DNA of 62,191 bases from DATGEO01 sp035310015. GTDB lineage: Bacteria; Chloroflexota; Dormibacteria; Dormibacterales; Dormibacteraceae. This document shows, piece after piece, positions 16,317 through 25,756 of this stretch. The stretch covers positions 1-62,191 of the forward strand of contig DATGEO010000145.1 in NCBI GenBank assembly GCA_035310015.1, in the 5' to 3' direction. The position numbers were made by a program, and so were the translations under genes. Below the pieces are notes generated by a model that saw only the letters and a program-made list of their open reading frames with translations, was not told the DNA's origin and searched no databases. How positions within the stretch are numbered: the stretch's first letter is position 1; the number at the start of each line of letters is the position of its first letter.

Positions 16317-17855
16317 ATGAAGACAATCGGCGCTCGCAGGTGGTGGGCTCTGGCCGCGATCACGCTCGGCGTGCTGGCGGTGGGCCTCGACGTGACCGTC
16401 TTGAGCGTTGCCCTGCCCACCCTGGCCCAGGCCCTCAAGGCATCCGAGTCGGACCTGCAGTGGTTTTCCTCGGCGTACGCGATCGTGCTCGCCGCCGGGA
16501 TGCTGCCGAGCGGGGTGCTCGGCGACCGTTTCGGCCGCAAGAAGGTGCTGATCGCGGCGCTGATCCTCTTCGGCGCCGGGTCCGTCGTCTGCGCCTACTC
16601 GACCACCCCGGCCGAGTTCATCGCGGGGCGCGTCCTGCTGGGTGCGGCCGGCTCCGCCATCGTGGTGATGGCGCTGTCGGTGATGACCGTGCTGTTCACG
16701 GAAGAGGAGCGGCCGCGCGCGGTCGGGATCTGGGGCGCGGCCAACTTCGTGGCCCTGCCGATCGGGCCCATCTTCGGCGGGTGGCTATTGGGCAACTTCT
16801 GGTGGGGATGGATCTTCCTCATGAACGTGCCGGTCGCATTGGTCGGGCTCATCGCGGTGCTCACCCTGGTGCCCGAGTCGCGCTCGGAGGACAGGCCGGC
16901 CGTCGACCCTCTCGGCATCCTGCTCGCGAGCGCCGGCCTGGTCGGCGTGACCTACGGCCTGATTGAGCTCGGCCGCAACGGCTGGACCGATCCCTCCTCG
17001 CTCGCGGTGGGGATCGCGGGCGTCGTCGTGATCGTCCTGTTCTTCATGTGGGAGCGATACCTCACGGCCCGCCCGGGCGGCCGGCCGCTGATCGACTTGA
17101 GCCTTTTCGCCTCCAAGGGCTTCACCTGGGGTGTCATCCTTGCGGCCATGGGCGGGATGGCCCTGATCAGCGTGGTCTTCACGATGCCGCAGTACTCGCA
17201 GGGAGTGCTCGGACTCGACCCCGAGGGCTCAGGCGTCCGGCTGCTGCCGGCGATCATCGGCCTCATCATCGGCGCGGTCCCTGCGGACCGAATCGCATCG
17301 CGACTCGGCACCAAGATCACCGTCGCCGCCGGTTACGCGATCACGGTGGCCGGGCTGCTGATCGGCGCCACGACCGCCATCGGAGCCAGCGAATGGTTTG
17401 TCGCCACATGGATGGGGGTCGTCGGCATCGGCATGGGCATCGGTTTCGCGACCGCGGCATCGGCCGCCCTGAAGACGATCCCGTCAGAAAAGAGCGGTGT
17501 CGCGTCCGCGCTCATGCAGGCGATGCAGAAGGTGGGGTTCCCGCTCGGTTCGGCGATCGTGGGCAGCGTCCTGGTGACCGTGTACCAGGCGCGCCTGACG
17601 CTGACCGGTCTTCCGCCGGCGGCGGCGGCCGCGGTCAAGCAGAGCGTGTTCGCGGGCGTCGCGGTCGCGGAAAAGCTGCACTCCACCGCGCTTCTGGACT
17701 CGGTCCGGTCCTCGTTCGTCGCGGGGATGGACGCCGCCCTGGCGGTGTCCGCGGGCGGCGGCGCCCTCGCTCTCGTCCTGGCGCTGGTGTTCCTGCCCGG
17801 GCCGGCGCCTTCCGAGGCCCGCGCCGAGAGCACCGCGGCCGAGCAGGCGGCCTGA
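16317..17855 (+). CDS. DHA2-family (14-helix) MFS efflux pump
   Basis: A 512-residue proton-driven drug exporter of the EmrB/QacA type. Fourteen hydrophobic segments are visible. The first helix carries LDVTVLSVALPTL, and the loop after helix 2 carries GVLGDRFGRKKVL (MFS motif A), as in other DHA2 members. TGGAGGTGAAGG precedes the ATG. The TetR gene follows after four bases, and the shared promoter contains palindromes, so the pair is probably an inducible efflux operon. Substrate unknown. Confidence 0.9.
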   Translation: MKTIGARRWWALAAITLGVLAVGLDVTVLSVALPTLAQALKASESDLQWFSSAYAIVLAAGMLPSGVLGDRFGRKKVLIAALILFGAGSVVCAYSTTPAEFIAGRVLLGAAGSAIVVMALSVMTVLFTEEERPRAVGIWGAANFVALPIGPIFGGWLLGNFWWGWIFLMNVPVALVGLIAVLTLVPESRSEDRPAVDPLGILLASAGLVGVTYGLIELGRNGWTDPSSLAVGIAGVVVIVLFFMWERYLTARPGGRPLIDLSLFASKGFTWGVILAAMGGMALISVVFTMPQYSQGVLGLDPEGSGVRLLPAIIGLIIGAVPADRIASRLGTKITVAAGYAITVAGLLIGATTAIGASEWFVATWMGVVGIGMGIGFATAASAALKTIPSEKSGVASALMQAMQKVGFPLGSAIVGSVLVTVYQARLTLTGLPPAAAAAVKQSVFAGVAVAEKLHSTALLDSVRSSFVAGMDAALAVSAGGGALALVLALVFLPGPAPSEARAESTAAEQAA

Positions 17856-17859
17856 GCGG

Positions 17860-18465
17860 ATGAGCACCGGTTTACGTGAACGCAAGAAGCTCAAAACCAA
17901 AGCCGCGATCCAGAAAGAGGCGCTGCGCCTCTTTCTGAAGAAGGGGTTCGACGAGACCACCATCGAAGAGATCGCGGCCGCCGCCGAGATCTCGCCGAGC
18001 ACGTTCTTCAATTACTTCCCAAGCAAGGAAGAGGTCGTGTTCCAGGACGAGCTCGACCCGCTCATCCTGGCCGCGTTCGACGCCCAGCCCGAGGGAACAA
18101 ATCCGATTCGGGCCATCCGTAATGCCATGAGGTCGGTGTTCGAGAGCCTGACCCCGCAGCAGGACAGGGTGATGCGCGAACGCATTGCCCTGATGTCCTC
18201 GACCCCATCGCTGCGCGCGGCGATGCTCACGCAGTTCGCCGATCTGGTCGGTCAGATCGCCGAGCTGGTCGCAAGCCGGTCGGGCGGAAGCCCCAACGAT
18301 TTCGCCGTCCGCAATTTCTCCGGCGCTCTGCTGGGGGTGATGATGTCGGCGCTGTTCACGGCGGCTCAGGATCCCAACGCCGACCTGCTGGATGCGGCGG
18401 ACCAGGCGATGGCGCACCTGGAAGCGGGCCTGCCGCTGCCCTGGACGACACTAGACTCGAGCTGA
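17860..18465 (+). CDS. TetR-family regulator
   Basis: A 201-residue regulator. The N-terminal helix-turn-helix (TTIEEIAAAAEISPSTFFNYFPSKEEV) is a textbook TetR domain; the C-terminal ligand domain is variable. The four-base gap to the DHA2 pump implies one transcript, and the operator-like dyads upstream of the pump imply autoregulation. A ligand that is also a pump substrate is the usual arrangement. Confidence 0.9.
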   Translation: MSTGLRERKKLKTKAAIQKEALRLFLKKGFDETTIEEIAAAAEISPSTFFNYFPSKEEVVFQDELDPLILAAFDAQPEGTNPIRAIRNAMRSVFESLTPQQDRVMRERIALMSSTPSLRAAMLTQFADLVGQIAELVASRSGGSPNDFAVRNFSGALLGVMMSALFTAAQDPNADLLDAADQAMAHLEAGLPLPWTTLDSS

Positions 18466-18472
18466 GGCGAAC

Positions 18473-18823
18473 GTGCGCATCGACCGGTTCGAGTTCGGAA
18501 TGATTCGCATCGACGGCGAGACCTATGAGCGAGACGTGCTGCTCGACCGCGGCCGGGTTCGCCCGCGGAAGAAGAAGCCGTCGAAGAGGTTCCGGGCCGA
18601 GTTCGGCCACACTCCTCTATCGGTGGAGGAGAAGATCCCCTGGAAGTGCCGCCGGCTAGTGATCGGCACCGGCGCCGAGGGGTCTCTGCCGGTGATGCCC
18701 GCCGTGCTGGAAGAGGCGGCGCGCCGCAAAGTCAAGGTGGTCGCGGTCAAGACGCCGCAAGCCGTCGAGTTGATCAACCAGGACCGCCCGGACACCAACG
18801 CCGTGCTGCATGTCACCTGCTGA
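18473..18823 (+). CDS. MTH938 (DUF498) domain protein
   Basis: A 116-residue protein of the Mth938/NDUFAF3-like fold. Supporting blocks are YERDVLLDRGRVRPRKKKPS, LVIGTGAEGSLPV and the closing INQDRPDTNAVLHVTC. The family has no agreed biochemical role. A GTG start gives the normal length. It follows the TetR gene by seven bases and may be carried on the same transcript, although a functional link is not obvious. Confidence 0.8.
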   Translation: MRIDRFEFGMIRIDGETYERDVLLDRGRVRPRKKKPSKRFRAEFGHTPLSVEEKIPWKCRRLVIGTGAEGSLPVMPAVLEEAARRKVKVVAVKTPQAVELINQDRPDTNAVLHVTC

Positions 18824-20398
18824 CTAACCGATGTCTCGGCGCCGCAGCCCGCCGAGCCCGCCGAGCATCAGGACCGCCGCCAGCGCGGTCAGCGCCACCA
18901 GCGGTGAGAACGATATGGGGTCGGCGGGCAGCGCCGGCGTGCGCTCGAACGGAGACAGCTTCAGCACCGAGTCGGGAAGCCTGAGCACGACGCCGAGGAG
19001 GCCGATCACGAAACAGGCGGCGAGGATTCCCCACGTCACGTCGACCCACCTCGGCGCGAATCCGAAGACGATCATGGTCAGCCCGACCATCAGCCACAAC
19101 GCCGGCGCGTAGACGACCGCGGCGCCCAGGAGTCGGGGCACGCTGCTCCACTGTCCTCCCGCGAGCGCGTAGGTCACCCCTGTGGCCAGGCCGGCGACGG
19201 CCATCAGGCCAACGCTTCCGGCGAGCCCGATCACGAGATGGCTCGCCGCCCATCGCCATCGCGCGACAGGGGTGGCGAGCACAGACTCCGCTCGCAGTGC
19301 CGACTCCTCACTCCGCAGTCGCAGCGCCGACTGGATGGCGAATCCTGACGCGACCAGGGCCATGATGCGGAGCGACGTCGCGAAGTACGTGTCGGTGAGG
19401 CTGCCTGCCCCCGCGCTGGCCAGCATCTGGGCAAACGCCTTGTTGTTGGCGACGAAGCTGTCGATGGTCGGCGCGATCCAGCCGTACGCGATCCCGGTCA
19501 CCAGGACGCCGGCGCCCCATCCGAGCAGCGCGCCGCGCTGCAGGCGCATGGCCAGACCGAGCGGATGGCCGAGGCTGGGTGCGGCGACGCTCGGCCCGGG
19601 GCGCGGCGGCACCAGACCTGCCCCGAGGTCGCGCCGGAGCGCGAGGCGAAACGCGAAGGCGGTCAGCGCCACCGCCACCGCGAGCAGGGCGAGCAGCGGC
19701 CACCATCTCTCACCGGCGAAGGGGCGAGCCTTCTGCGCCAGCCCGATCGGCGAGAACCAGGAGACGGTGCCGTCCCCGATGTCCCCGACGATCCGCAGCA
19801 CGTACGCCAGCCCGAGGAGCGCCCCACTCGAGCCATAGACGACCCGGGTGTTCTCGGTGACCTGCGCGGCGGCGAGCGCCACGGCGACGAAGAAGAGCCC
19901 GACGGCCGTGAACGAGGCGCCGAGGACGAGAGATCCGATGGCCGGCAGACCCTCGGCGATGAGGGTGGCGGAGGAGAGCACGCCCACGGCGGCGTTCATC
20001 GCCGCGACGACGATCAGAGCCGCAAGAGCCGGTGCGTGAAGGCCCACTGGCAGAGAGCGCACCAGCTCGAGCCTGCCTGCCTCCTCGTCGCCACGGGTGA
20101 GCCGGCCGATCATGAAGATGCTCATGAGCCCCACGACGACCATCCCCAACGCGCCGAGCTGGAAGGCGATCTCGCCGCCGAGGGTGTCGAGACCCTGGGC
20201 CGGGCCGTTGAAGGCGATGGCTCCGGCGTTGTGCTGGCTGGCCGCCGCGGCTTGATCGATCGACGCCTGCGTCGGGAAAACCGACTTGACACCGACCACC
20301 GTGAGGAAGACAAGGACCGCGAACGAGACGACCCAGATCGAGATGCGGATCCGATCCCGCCTGAGAATCAGCCGGATCAGCGCGCCGGTCCCGGTCAA
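18824..20398 (-). CDS. ABC-2 exporter permease, large (about 12-helix) type
   Basis: A membrane protein of about 524 residues, about twice the size of a normal ABC-2 permease and composed of two similar halves. It follows its ATPase by five bases. There is no ATG near the start; a TTG at 20398 gives the sequence LTGTGALIRLILRRDR before the first helix and is the best choice. The family resembles actinobacterial antibiotic exporters with a single long permease. Substrate unknown. It converges end to end with the MTH938 gene. Confidence 0.8.
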   Translation of the reverse strand: MTGTGALIRLILRRDRIRISIWVVSFAVLVFLTVVGVKSVFPTQASIDQAAAASQHNAGAIAFNGPAQGLDTLGGEIAFQLGALGMVVVGLMSIFMIGRLTRGDEEAGRLELVRSLPVGLHAPALAALIVVAAMNAAVGVLSSATLIAEGLPAIGSLVLGASFTAVGLFFVAVALAAAQVTENTRVVYGSSGALLGLAYVLRIVGDIGDGTVSWFSPIGLAQKARPFAGERWWPLLALLAVAVALTAFAFRLALRRDLGAGLVPPRPGPSVAAPSLGHPLGLAMRLQRGALLGWGAGVLVTGIAYGWIAPTIDSFVANNKAFAQMLASAGAGSLTDTYFATSLRIMALVASGFAIQSALRLRSEESALRAESVLATPVARWRWAASHLVIGLAGSVGLMAVAGLATGVTYALAGGQWSSVPRLLGAAVVYAPALWLMVGLTMIVFGFAPRWVDVTWGILAACFVIGLLGVVLRLPDSVLKLSPFERTPALPADPISFSPLVALTALAAVLMLGGLGGLRRRDIG

Positions 20399-20403
20399 AG
20401 CGT

Positions 20404-21348
20404 TCAGGCTCGCCGGTCGAGGGCGGACGCGGCGTCGGCCGGCCCGCGCTCGGGTTCTTTCGCGAGCTCGTCCCCGTAGTGCCGGAGGAACAGCTCCTCC
20501 AGCGTGGGCGGATGGCTGACCAGGCTGACGACTCCCAGCTCGCCCAGGCGGCGCACCACCTCGTCGAGGTGCTCGGAATCGACGTCGAACCGGACCTGCG
20601 AGTCCTGGACCTCGAGACCGTGGACGCCGGGGAGGCTGTCGAGGCCGGCCGCCGGCCGCTTCAGCACGGCGGTGATGGAAGTGCGCGTCAGGTGGCGCAT
20701 CTCCTGCAGCGTGCCGCTCTGCTCGGTGCGGCCCAATCGAATGATGCTCAGGCGGTCGCAGAGGGCCTCGACCTCGGCCAGGATGTGGCTGGAGAGCAGC
20801 ACCGTCCGGCCCTGTGCCTTGAGCTCCCGGATGCAGTCCTGGAAGACGGCTTCCATCAGCGGGTCCAGGCCGGAGGTCGGCTCGTCGAGAAGAAGGAGCT
20901 CCGCGTCGGACGCCAGCGCCGCCACCAGCGCAACCTTCTGGCGGTTTCCCTTGGAGTAGGTGCGCGCCTTCTTGGTCGGATCGAGCTCGAAGCGCTGGAG
21001 CAGCTCGTCCCGCCGTCGCCGGTTGAGGTCCCCCCGGAGCCGGCCCAGGAGATCGATGATCTCGCCGCCGCTGAGGTTCGGCCACAGGCTCACCTCGCCG
21101 GGCACGTAGGCCAGACGTCGGTGCAGCGCGACCGCGTCGCGCCATGGGTCACCGCCTAGAAGCGAGACGCTCCCGGCGTCGGCGCGAAGGAGACCCAGCA
21201 GGATGCGGATAGTCGTTGTCTTGCCCGAGCCGTTGGGGCCGAGGAATCCGTAGACCTCGCCGGTCTCAACGGTCAGATCGAGGCCGTCGAGAGCGCGGGT
21301 CGTTCCGAAGTTCTTGACGAGCCCGGACACCAGGATCGCGTGCGCCAC
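20404..21348 (-). CDS. ABC transporter ATP-binding protein
   Basis: A 314-residue ATPase for the long permease. Walker A GPNGSGKTTT, Walker B LLLLDEPTSGLDP and the switch motif LLSSHILAE are intact. The signature region reads YSKGNRQK rather than LSGGQ, a variant seen in this subfamily. The GTG at 21348 gives the standard N-terminus (M)AHAILVSGLVKNFG. Long open frames continue upstream only as antisense to the aminotransferase gene and are not part of this protein. Confidence 0.9.
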   Translation of the reverse strand: MAHAILVSGLVKNFGTTRALDGLDLTVETGEVYGFLGPNGSGKTTTIRILLGLLRADAGSVSLLGGDPWRDAVALHRRLAYVPGEVSLWPNLSGGEIIDLLGRLRGDLNRRRRDELLQRFELDPTKKARTYSKGNRQKVALVAALASDAELLLLDEPTSGLDPLMEAVFQDCIRELKAQGRTVLLSSHILAEVEALCDRLSIIRLGRTEQSGTLQEMRHLTRTSITAVLKRPAAGLDSLPGVHGLEVQDSQVRFDVDSEHLDEVVRRLGELGVVSLVSHPPTLEELFLRHYGDELAKEPERGPADAASALDRRA

Positions 21349-21477
21349 GCGTGAATGTTGGCACGGGCCTGTCTGTCCCAAGGGCTTTTCGGTCCGCCGG
21401 GACGATCCCTTTCCAACTTTCGGTGGCTTGCCGGCATCCAGGGGCCATCGCCGTCCCCGCCGCGCGTCGGCGTAGGG

Positions 21478-23175
21478 TTGACGTGGCGCGCGACGGTGGA
21501 CTTGATCGAGCGAATCCGCTCTTCGGTGATCGGCGAGGACGAGGCCGTCATGGGCCCCTTCGGGCCGCGGCGTGTCACCTACGCCGACTACACGGCGTCC
21601 GGCCGCGCCCTCGGCTTCATCGAGGATTTCATCCGCGAGGTCGTGCTGCCGCTTTACGCCAACACGCACACCGAGTCGTCGGGCACCGGGCTCCAGACCA
21701 CCCGATTTCGCGAAGAGGCGCGAGAGATCATTCGCGCTTCGCTCGGAGCCGGGCCTGAGCATGCGGTGATCTTTTGCGGTTCGGGCTCGACCGCCGCCAT
21801 CAACCACATGATCGACGTCTTGAACCTGCGGCTGCCCGCGGACCTGGACGACCGCTACCACTTCACCGAGTTGATTCCTGCGGGCGACCGGCCGGTTGTC
21901 TTCATCGGGCCGTACGAGCACCACTCGAACGAGCTGCCGTGGCGTGAGTCGATCGCGGACGTGGTGGTGATTCACGAGGACCACGACGGCCACATCGACC
22001 AGCGCGACCTGGAGGCGGAGCTCATCCGCCATCAGGACCGGCCGCTGAAGATCGGAAGCTTCTCCGCCGCCTCCAACGTGACCGGGATCATCAGCGACTG
22101 GCGCTCCATCTCGGTACTCCTCCACCGCCACGGCGCCCTCTCGTTCTGGGACTTCGCCGCGGCGGCGCCCTACATGGAGATCGAGATGGGCTCGGCTTCC
22201 CAGGGGCCAGGCGTGCCTTACCTCGACGCCGTGTTCATCTCCCCGCACAAGTTCATCGGCGGCCCGGGCACGCCCGGCCTCCTCGCCGCCCGCCGCCAGC
22301 TGTTCCACAACCGGGTCCCGGCGATTCCAGGCGGCGGCACCGTGGCCTACGTCAATCCCACGGAGCACGTCTATCTGGCCGACGTGGAGCACCGCGAGGA
22401 AGGCGGAACGCCGGCCATCGTCGATTCGATCCGAGCCGGCCTCGTCTTCCAGCTGAAGGACGCGGTCGGAGCCGCCGAGATCCGCCGCCGCGAGGAGTCC
22501 TTCATCCGCCGTGCCGTCGAGCGGTGGCGGCGCCAGCCCAACATCGAGATCCTCGGCAACCCGGACCTGGACCGGCTCTCGATCGTGTCGTTCGTGGTCA
22601 GGCACCGGGGTCGCTACCTGCATCACAACTTCGTGGTGGCCCTGCTCAACGACCTGTTCGGGATCCAGTCGCGAGGCGGCTGCTCCTGCGCGGGGCCCTA
22701 CGGCCACCGGCTGCTGGGCATCGACCTGGAGAAGTCGCACGAGTTCGAGCGCGAGATCAACCTCGGCTGCGAAGGGATCAAGCCGGGCTGGGTGCGGGTC
22801 AACTTCAACTACTTCATCTCGGAGGCGGTTTTCGAGTTCATCCTCGACGCCGTCGAGCTGGTAGCGGCCGAGGGCTGGCGCCTGCTCCCTGAGTACCGCT
22901 TCGACGCCTTCACCGCCCTGTGGACCCATGCCGGCGGGGCGCCGGAGCCCCCGCTCAGCTTGCGCGACATCGGCTATGCGGACGTGGCGGTGCCCAGGTC
23001 CGCGCACCGCCACCGCGAACCCGAGACCGCGCTGCCGCGCTACCTGTGGGACGCGCGGAAGATCCTGTCTGCTCCGCGCGCGGCCGCGGCGCCGACCCAG
23101 CTCAGCGCCGACTTCGAGCACCTGCGCTGGTTCTGGCTCCCGCACGAAGCCACGACCGCGCCCGTCTCGACCTGA
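21478..23175 (+). CDS. Class V aminotransferase (cysteine desulfurase-like PLP enzyme)
   Basis: About 565 residues, longer than typical cysteine desulfurases (about 400). The PLP lysine is Lys258 in SPHKFIGGPGT. The N-terminus has TYADYTASGRALG and ANTHTESSGTG, the family start. A cysteine-rich GGCSCAGPYG lies late in the protein, at the position where desulfurases bear the catalytic Cys. An extra C-terminal 100 residues end in a His/Pro-rich region. The start is uncertain: TTG at 21478 is chosen, GTG at 21496 is possible. It stands alone, divergent from the ABC operon, with no Fe-S or molybdopterin genes nearby, so the substrate is unknown. Confidence 0.8.
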   Translation: MTWRATVDLIERIRSSVIGEDEAVMGPFGPRRVTYADYTASGRALGFIEDFIREVVLPLYANTHTESSGTGLQTTRFREEAREIIRASLGAGPEHAVIFCGSGSTAAINHMIDVLNLRLPADLDDRYHFTELIPAGDRPVVFIGPYEHHSNELPWRESIADVVVIHEDHDGHIDQRDLEAELIRHQDRPLKIGSFSAASNVTGIISDWRSISVLLHRHGALSFWDFAAAAPYMEIEMGSASQGPGVPYLDAVFISPHKFIGGPGTPGLLAARRQLFHNRVPAIPGGGTVAYVNPTEHVYLADVEHREEGGTPAIVDSIRAGLVFQLKDAVGAAEIRRREESFIRRAVERWRRQPNIEILGNPDLDRLSIVSFVVRHRGRYLHHNFVVALLNDLFGIQSRGGCSCAGPYGHRLLGIDLEKSHEFEREINLGCEGIKPGWVRVNFNYFISEAVFEFILDAVELVAAEGWRLLPEYRFDAFTALWTHAGGAPEPPLSLRDIGYADVAVPRSAHRHREPETALPRYLWDARKILSAPRAAAAPTQLSADFEHLRWFWLPHEATTAPVST

Positions 23176-23257
23176 CGGCCGGCGCCATCAGCCTCTCGCC
23201 AGGCCGAGCGGCTCAGGCGCGCGGTGCCGTTCGGCGCCCGCGCGCGTCCTCTTAGCT

Positions 23258-23812
23258 ATGAGCGGGCCGGTGGGCATAGGCCATAAGCCCCGATTGGACC
23301 GGGACCTTTGTGACTGGCGAGGGCTCGCTCCACCACCGCAGGGTGTGTCCAAAGTGTTCCTGCGCTCCTATGTGGTCGTGGCGCGCCCCGTCGAGGAGGT
23401 CGAGGTGGCCATGATCGCGGGCGCCAAGAACTGGCTTCCGGACATTGCGACCGAGGCCAACGGGAACGGACAGAAGCTGCTCTCGGAACTGGGTTTCGAC
23501 GTCGGCAAGCGGCGGATTCGCATGCGAATCCAGGTGGAGATCGGCGCCGCGAAGGTTGCGTCCGGGCTCATCTACATGCCCATCCGATGGCGTGCCGCGA
23601 GCGAGGCCGGGATATTCCCGACCCTTGATGGAGAGCTCGAAGTCGCCGACCTGGGCCCCGCGCGGACCCAGCTGGCTCTGAGCGCCAGCTACGAGCCGCC
23701 GCTGGGGTTGATCGGCAAGCTCGCCGATCGCGCCTTGCTGCACCGGGTCGCAGAGGTCACCGTGAACGACTTCCTCGCGCGGATCGGACAGCGTCTCGAG
23801 AAGGCCAGATAG
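23258..23812 (+). CDS. SRPBCC-like protein of unknown function
   Basis: A 184-residue protein. From about residue 30 the pattern VFLRSYVVVARPVEEVEVAM, a long beta-rich middle and a C-terminal helix (RVAEVTVNDFLARIGQRLE) suggest a START/SRPBCC lipid-binding fold. No conserved catalytic motif is visible. The ATG at 23258 or the GTG at 23345 could be the start. It lies 82 bases after the aminotransferase on the same strand. Confidence 0.55.
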   Translation: MSGPVGIGHKPRLDRDLCDWRGLAPPPQGVSKVFLRSYVVVARPVEEVEVAMIAGAKNWLPDIATEANGNGQKLLSELGFDVGKRRIRMRIQVEIGAAKVASGLIYMPIRWRAASEAGIFPTLDGELEVADLGPARTQLALSASYEPPLGLIGKLADRALLHRVAEVTVNDFLARIGQRLEKAR

Positions 23813-23896
23813 GCGCCTACGTGACGGGCCAGACCCTCAGCCGTGAGCGGCGGCCTGACGGTGCTGTGAGGCCGGCGATTTCTGATAGCGGATGGT

Positions 23897-24781
23897 CTAC
23901 GGCGTAACTACCCCAGCCGTGATCCTGCGCACGCGCTCCGGTTCGGCCCAGGCGTCGATCTCCACGATCTTCCCGCCGGCCACCGTGAAGCCCATGACGG
24001 TGAATGGTCTGCCACGCCGCGTGACGATCACCCCGGCACCGCCATTCACCAGCACAGGGTGCAGACGGGTGTCGGGGATCGCGCCGCCGATCAATGCCTG
24101 GCCGAGGACGGCCGTGGCGCCTCGGATCACCGGCGGAACAGGGCGCCGCGCGCCGAAATCGGAACGCAGCACGACGTCCGGGTCTAGAACGGCGATCAGT
24201 GAATCGAAGTCGCCGTTGCGGGCGGCGGCAAAGAAGGCATCCACGACCTGTCTCTGCCGCGCCAGATCGCGGTCCGGCCGGCGCAGGTTCGCCGCCCTCA
24301 CCCGCCGCCGCGCCCGGCTGGCGAGCTGCCTCGCGGCCGCGGGGCTGCGGTCGACCATCGGGGCGATCTCGTCGAACGGCAGCTGGAACACATCGTGAAG
24401 CACGAACGCAAGCCTCTCGGAAGGGGTCAGCGAGTCGAGGACGACGAGAAGCGCGAGGCCGACCGAGTCGGCCAGGACCGCCTCGTCCTCCGGCTGCAGC
24501 TCGCTCTCGGCGCTGACGAGCGGGTCGGGCAGGCCGCCAAGCTCCTCGCGTCGAACGTTGCGTGATCGCAGCATGTTCAGGCATACGCGAGCGACGATCG
24601 TCGTCAGCCAGCCGCCGATGTTCTCGACCTGACCGGCGTCGGCGCCACTGAAGCGGATCCACGCGTTCTGCACGGCGTCGTCAGCCTCTGCCAGCGAGCC
24701 CAACATTCGGTAGGCCACGCCGCGGAGGTGGTCGCGGTGCTCCTCGAAGCGATCAGCCAGCCACTCGTTCTCGGTTGTCAC
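23897..24781 (-). CDS. ECF sigma factor, ECF41 (SigJ-like) with C-terminal SnoaL-like domain
   Basis: A 294-residue sigma factor. Region 2 (FEEHRDHLRGVAYRMLGS...DAVQNAWIR) and region 4 (LTPSERLAFVLHDVF...VDRSPAAARQLASRARRRV) are clear. Residues from about 175 form a SnoaL-like domain (VDAFFAAARNGDFDSLIAVLDPDVVL), which defines ECF41. In ECF41 factors this fused domain, not a separate anti-sigma factor, controls activity. Start is GTG with AAGGA upstream. It is divergent from an NmrA-type oxidoreductase, matching the family rule that ECF41 genes sit beside a carboxymuconolactone decarboxylase, oxidoreductase or epimerase. Confidence 0.92.
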   Translation of the reverse strand: MTTENEWLADRFEEHRDHLRGVAYRMLGSLAEADDAVQNAWIRFSGADAGQVENIGGWLTTIVARVCLNMLRSRNVRREELGGLPDPLVSAESELQPEDEAVLADSVGLALLVVLDSLTPSERLAFVLHDVFQLPFDEIAPMVDRSPAAARQLASRARRRVRAANLRRPDRDLARQRQVVDAFFAAARNGDFDSLIAVLDPDVVLRSDFGARRPVPPVIRGATAVLGQALIGGAIPDTRLHPVLVNGGAGVIVTRRGRPFTVMGFTVAGGKIVEIDAWAEPERVRRITAGVVTP

Positions 24782-24838
24782 ATGTTTCCTTGGTGAAGTG
24801 TCATGAGAGGTGACACGGCAGAAGCGAGCGATGTGACA
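24776..24838. promoter_or_regulatory. Mirror-image ECF41-type divergent promoters
   Basis: On the plus strand TGTCACA (24776-24782) is followed by exactly 16 bases and TGTC (24799-24802), about 50 bases before the oxidoreductase start. On the minus strand TGTCACA (24838-24832) is followed by exactly 16 bases and TGTC (24815-24812), about 30 bases before the sigma start. Both halves are symmetric about position 24807. TGTCACA matches the -35 signature reported for ECF41 targets; the reported -10 is CGTC, so TGTC is one base off. Confidence 0.7.
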
Positions 24839-24852
24839 TGGAGGTCGAGAAA

Positions 24853-25701
24853 GTGAGCGTGGGTGGACTGATCCTGGTCACCGGCGGCACGGGCGGTTTG
24901 GGCCGGCGGGTGGTCAAGCGGCTTCGAGACGCCGGGCGAGAGCTGCGCGTGCTCAGCCGGCACGCCCATGAATCCACGCCGGGCGTCGAGTACGTCGTCG
25001 GCGACCTGGAAACGAATGAAGGCATCCAGGCCGCAGTCGAGGGCGCCGAGATCATCGTGCACTGCGCCGCCAGCGGAAAGATCGCCGAGGACTCGGCGCA
25101 GATTCGCAACCTTGTGGCCGCGGCGCAGGGGGCGGGGGTGCAGCATCTGCTGAACATCTCGGTGGTCGGGGCAGACCGGGTCCCGGTCGTAAGCGGGATC
25201 GACCGCGCCATGTTCGCCTACTTCGCATCGCAGCTCGCGGTGGAGCGCGCGGTGGCTGAGTCGGGGTTGCCCTGGACCAACCTCCGCGCGACTCAGTTTC
25301 ATGACGGATTCATCCTGTTGATGGTCCAGGCGATGGCCAAGCTTCCGGTGATCCCCGTTCCCGCCGGAACTCGCTTCCAACCGGTCGATGCCGACGAGGT
25401 CGCGGCCAGGCTGGTCGAGCTCACGCTGGGCACTCCGGCGGGGCAGGCACCGGATATCGCCGGTCCCAAGGTCTACGAGGCGGCCGAGCTGATTCGCAGT
25501 TACCTCACGGCCACGCGCAAGCGCCGCCTGATGCTCAAGGTCACGTTTCCCGGAGCTGCCGCGCGAGCAATTCGGGCTGGCGCGAACCTGGCACCTGACC
25601 ACGCCGTGGGCCGGCGCACGTGGGAAGAGTTCCTGGCTGCCTGGGCGAGCTCCCCGAGCAAGGGTCGCCCTCCGGCGGCCCTACCACGGACCGCGGCCTA
25701 G
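24853..25701 (+). CDS. NmrA-like NAD(P)-binding oxidoreductase, ECF41 partner
   Basis: A 282-residue atypical short-chain dehydrogenase of the NmrA/YesF type. The dinucleotide motif is GGTGGLG, near the N-terminus (LILVTGGTGGLGRRVVKRL). A typical SDR YxxxK is not evident, as is common in NmrA-like members. GGAGG at 24840-24844 is spaced for the GTG at 24853, preferred over the ATG at 24838. Its position opposite an ECF41 gene and behind a matching promoter makes it the probable target of that sigma factor. Substrate unknown. Confidence 0.85.
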   Translation: MSVGGLILVTGGTGGLGRRVVKRLRDAGRELRVLSRHAHESTPGVEYVVGDLETNEGIQAAVEGAEIIVHCAASGKIAEDSAQIRNLVAAAQGAGVQHLLNISVVGADRVPVVSGIDRAMFAYFASQLAVERAVAESGLPWTNLRATQFHDGFILLMVQAMAKLPVIPVPAGTRFQPVDADEVAARLVELTLGTPAGQAPDIAGPKVYEAAELIRSYLTATRKRRLMLKVTFPGAAARAIRAGANLAPDHAVGRRTWEEFLAAWASSPSKGRPPAALPRTAA

Positions 25702-25756
25702 CCCCGACCCAATACGAGGAACCTCGGCCGCCGTGCGGGCGTGTCATCTTGACGGC

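Noticed and set aside
20404..23145. A 900-codon minus-strand frame extending upstream of the ABC ATPase
   Set aside because: The upstream two thirds are antisense to the class V aminotransferase and carry no family motif; it is a high-GC shadow frame.
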